Assembly (NCBI GenBank): GCA_016930955.1
Contig: JAFGFR010000009.1
Coordinates: forward strand, 1-7,980
DNA length: 7,980 nt
Source: Victivallales bacterium
GTDB lineage: Bacteria > Verrucomicrobiota > Lentisphaeria > Victivallales > JAADHT01
Direction: 5' to 3'
Shown: positions 7,093 through 7,980 of the stretch, piece by piece
Layout of the letters: the number at the start of each line of letters is the position of its first letter
Position numbering within the stretch: position 1 is the first letter of the stretch
Program-made: the position numbers and the translations under genes
Notes under the pieces: generated by a model
What the model saw: only the letters and a program-made list of their open reading frames with translations
Told to the model about the DNA's origin: nothing
Database searches by the model: none

Positions 7093-7214
7093 TCCCACAA
7101 AACATAGTCCAGAGGACCTTGGCACAGTGCAGCGTGTAACCCAATGGCGATCAATGTTGAATGATCCTGACATATTCGGGATGTTTTCTTGTGAATCCTC
7201 ATAGAGAAGAATGC
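7093..7214 (+). other. Gap between ACP and synthase with an open shifted frame
   Basis: Nothing here is a convincing separate gene. The frame one base ahead of the ACP frame is open through 7088-7204, encoding 38 codons (starting DDPTKHSPEDL and ending FGMFSCESS) before a TAG ten bases upstream of the next gene. A 16-codon frame beginning at the ATG overlapping the ACP stop (7089-7139) has a strong GGAGG before it but a translation I do not recognise. Confidence 0.35.
7204..7209 (+). promoter_or_regulatory. Ribosome binding site deciding the synthase start
   Basis: GAGAAG lies five bases before the ATG at 7215. The same frame is open upstream to an ATG at 7161 and a GTG at 7191, but these lack a good site. 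The sequence from 7215 (MGARRVGVSGIGMIS) begins just where ketoacyl synthases normally begin. Confidence 0.55.
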
Positions 7215-7980
7215 ATGGGAGCCAGAAGGGTCGGAGTCTCAGGGATCGGGATGATAAGCGCCGCCGGCAACGATGTGGATGCCAGCTTGGCAAGCATGCT
7301 TGAAGGCAAGCGCAGCTGCCTGCCGACTCCCAGCCTTTTCAACACCGAGATCGGCAAACCGGTGTTTGAATGCCCGAGCGATGCACTGGACAAGAGCTTG
7401 CTGCCCCACATGCGGACATTTGCGCTTTGTCTTAAGGCGCTTGAGGAGGCCTTGGCCGACGCAGGGATATGCTTGGGGGATCTTCGGACGATGAACGCGG
7501 GAGTAAGCATAGGGACTACAGTGTCATGCAATTTGAACGATCTTGAGTTCTATTCTGTTCTTCGTCGGGGAGACTGTCCTGGGATACTTCCGCTCAAGAG
7601 GTATTTGTTCGGGGACATATCGCTTTGCCTGGCTGAGATGGCCGGGCTGTGTATGCCTGTGCTGTCTGTGGCGAATGCCTGCTCCTCTGGAGCCAACGCG
7701 ATAGCGGTCGGAGCCTCGTGGATACGTTCCGGAGCCTGCGACATTGTTGTTGTCGGTGGCGCGGACGAGCTTAACCGGATACCTTATTGCGGATTCAACT
7801 CCCTTCAGGTCATGAGCGACGAGCCCTGTCTGCCTTTCGATGATAGGAGGAAGGGGCTCAGCCTCGGTGAAGGGGCAGGGATCATTATTTTGGAAAGCCT
7901 TGGACACGCGCTGTCCAGAGGGCATCGTCCTGCCGTGGAGCTTGTCTCATGGGGTGAGGGCAGCGATGCGTTCCATATCA
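7215..7980 (+). CDS. Beta-ketoacyl-ACP synthase (FabF-like), cut by the right edge
   Basis: This condensing enzyme extends acyl chains by decarboxylative Claisen condensation with malonyl-ACP. The 255 visible residues cover the N-terminal thiolase-fold half. They include RVGVSGIGMISAAGNDV at the start, the nucleophile Cys156 in VANACSSGANAIAVGA, then VVVGGADEL, and the conserved PFDDRRKGLSLGEGAG at 207-222, followed by WGEGSDAFHI at the edge. The two active-site histidines (HGTGT and NxHFG motifs) should lie in the roughly 150 residues beyond the window, so activity cannot be judged. Its ACSSGAN loop and the neighbouring ACP suggest a specialised KAS such as those in aryl polyene or related clusters, rather than the housekeeping FabF. 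Many gene types in such clusters would follow on this strand. Confidence 0.9.
   Translation, partial: MGARRVGVSGIGMISAAGNDVDASLASMLEGKRSCLPTPSLFNTEIGKPVFECPSDALDKSLLPHMRTFALCLKALEEALADAGICLGDLRTMNAGVSIGTTVSCNLNDLEFYSVLRRGDCPGILPLKRYLFGDISLCLAEMAGLCMPVLSVANACSSGANAIAVGASWIRSGACDIVVVGGADELNRIPYCGFNSLQVMSDEPCLPFDDRRKGLSLGEGAGIIILESLGHALSRGHRPAVELVSWGEGSDAFHI

Noticed and set aside
7161..7214. Upstream start for the ketoacyl synthase at 7161
   Set aside because: No ribosome binding site, and the extra 18 residues precede the conserved N-terminus of the family.
1..7980. CRISPR arrays, insertion sequences, rRNA or tRNA genes
   Set aside because: I saw no regularly spaced direct repeats, transposase motifs or conserved RNA gene sequences on either strand.

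Overview
The window is a bacterial chromosome segment holding two divergent gene sets separated by a 550-base intergenic region. Coding density is high, Shine-Dalgarno sites are good and base composition is moderately GC-rich. The gene types are a eukaryotic-style GH13_8 glycogen branching enzyme, a three-domain NifU with a NifS, and a secreted papain/C39-like peptidase of a kind I associate with the PVC group. Together they make a Lentisphaerota/Kiritimatiellota-like anaerobe my best guess. This placement is an inference with no marker gene behind it.

Minus-strand operon, read right to left. It begins near 5529 with a secreted cysteine peptidase (stop 4198). nifU follows after 12 bases, then nifS after 7 bases (using a GTG start I prefer), then the branching enzyme gene after 21 bases, which ends at 102. 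NifU and NifS form a complete iron-sulfur cluster assembly pair: NifS frees sulfur from cysteine and NifU scaffolds the cluster. The spacing suggests one transcript, although the peptidase and the branching enzyme have no obvious functional link to cluster assembly. The last 101 bases at the left edge hold an inverted repeat but no clear gene.

Intergenic region, 5545-6094. It has no credible protein gene but holds several strong complementary segments. These are a long rod-like hairpin (5754-5807), an outer 8-bp pairing that encloses it (5742-5749 with 5858-5865), and a competing upstream hairpin (5729-5748) that uses the same bases. A C(UUCG)G-capped hairpin sits at 6009-6026. I could not match this to a known RNA family.

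Plus-strand operon. pdxJ (pyridoxine 5'-phosphate synthase) overlaps the start of an acyl carrier protein gene by an ATGA junction. After 122 bases comes a beta-ketoacyl-ACP synthase that runs off the right edge. An ACP and condensing enzyme next to each other, with an ACP resembling those of aryl polyene clusters, suggest the left end of a specialised fatty acid or polyene biosynthetic cluster beyond the window. The ACP-to-synthase gap contains an open frame that could be joined to the ACP by a one-base shift at a run of five Gs.
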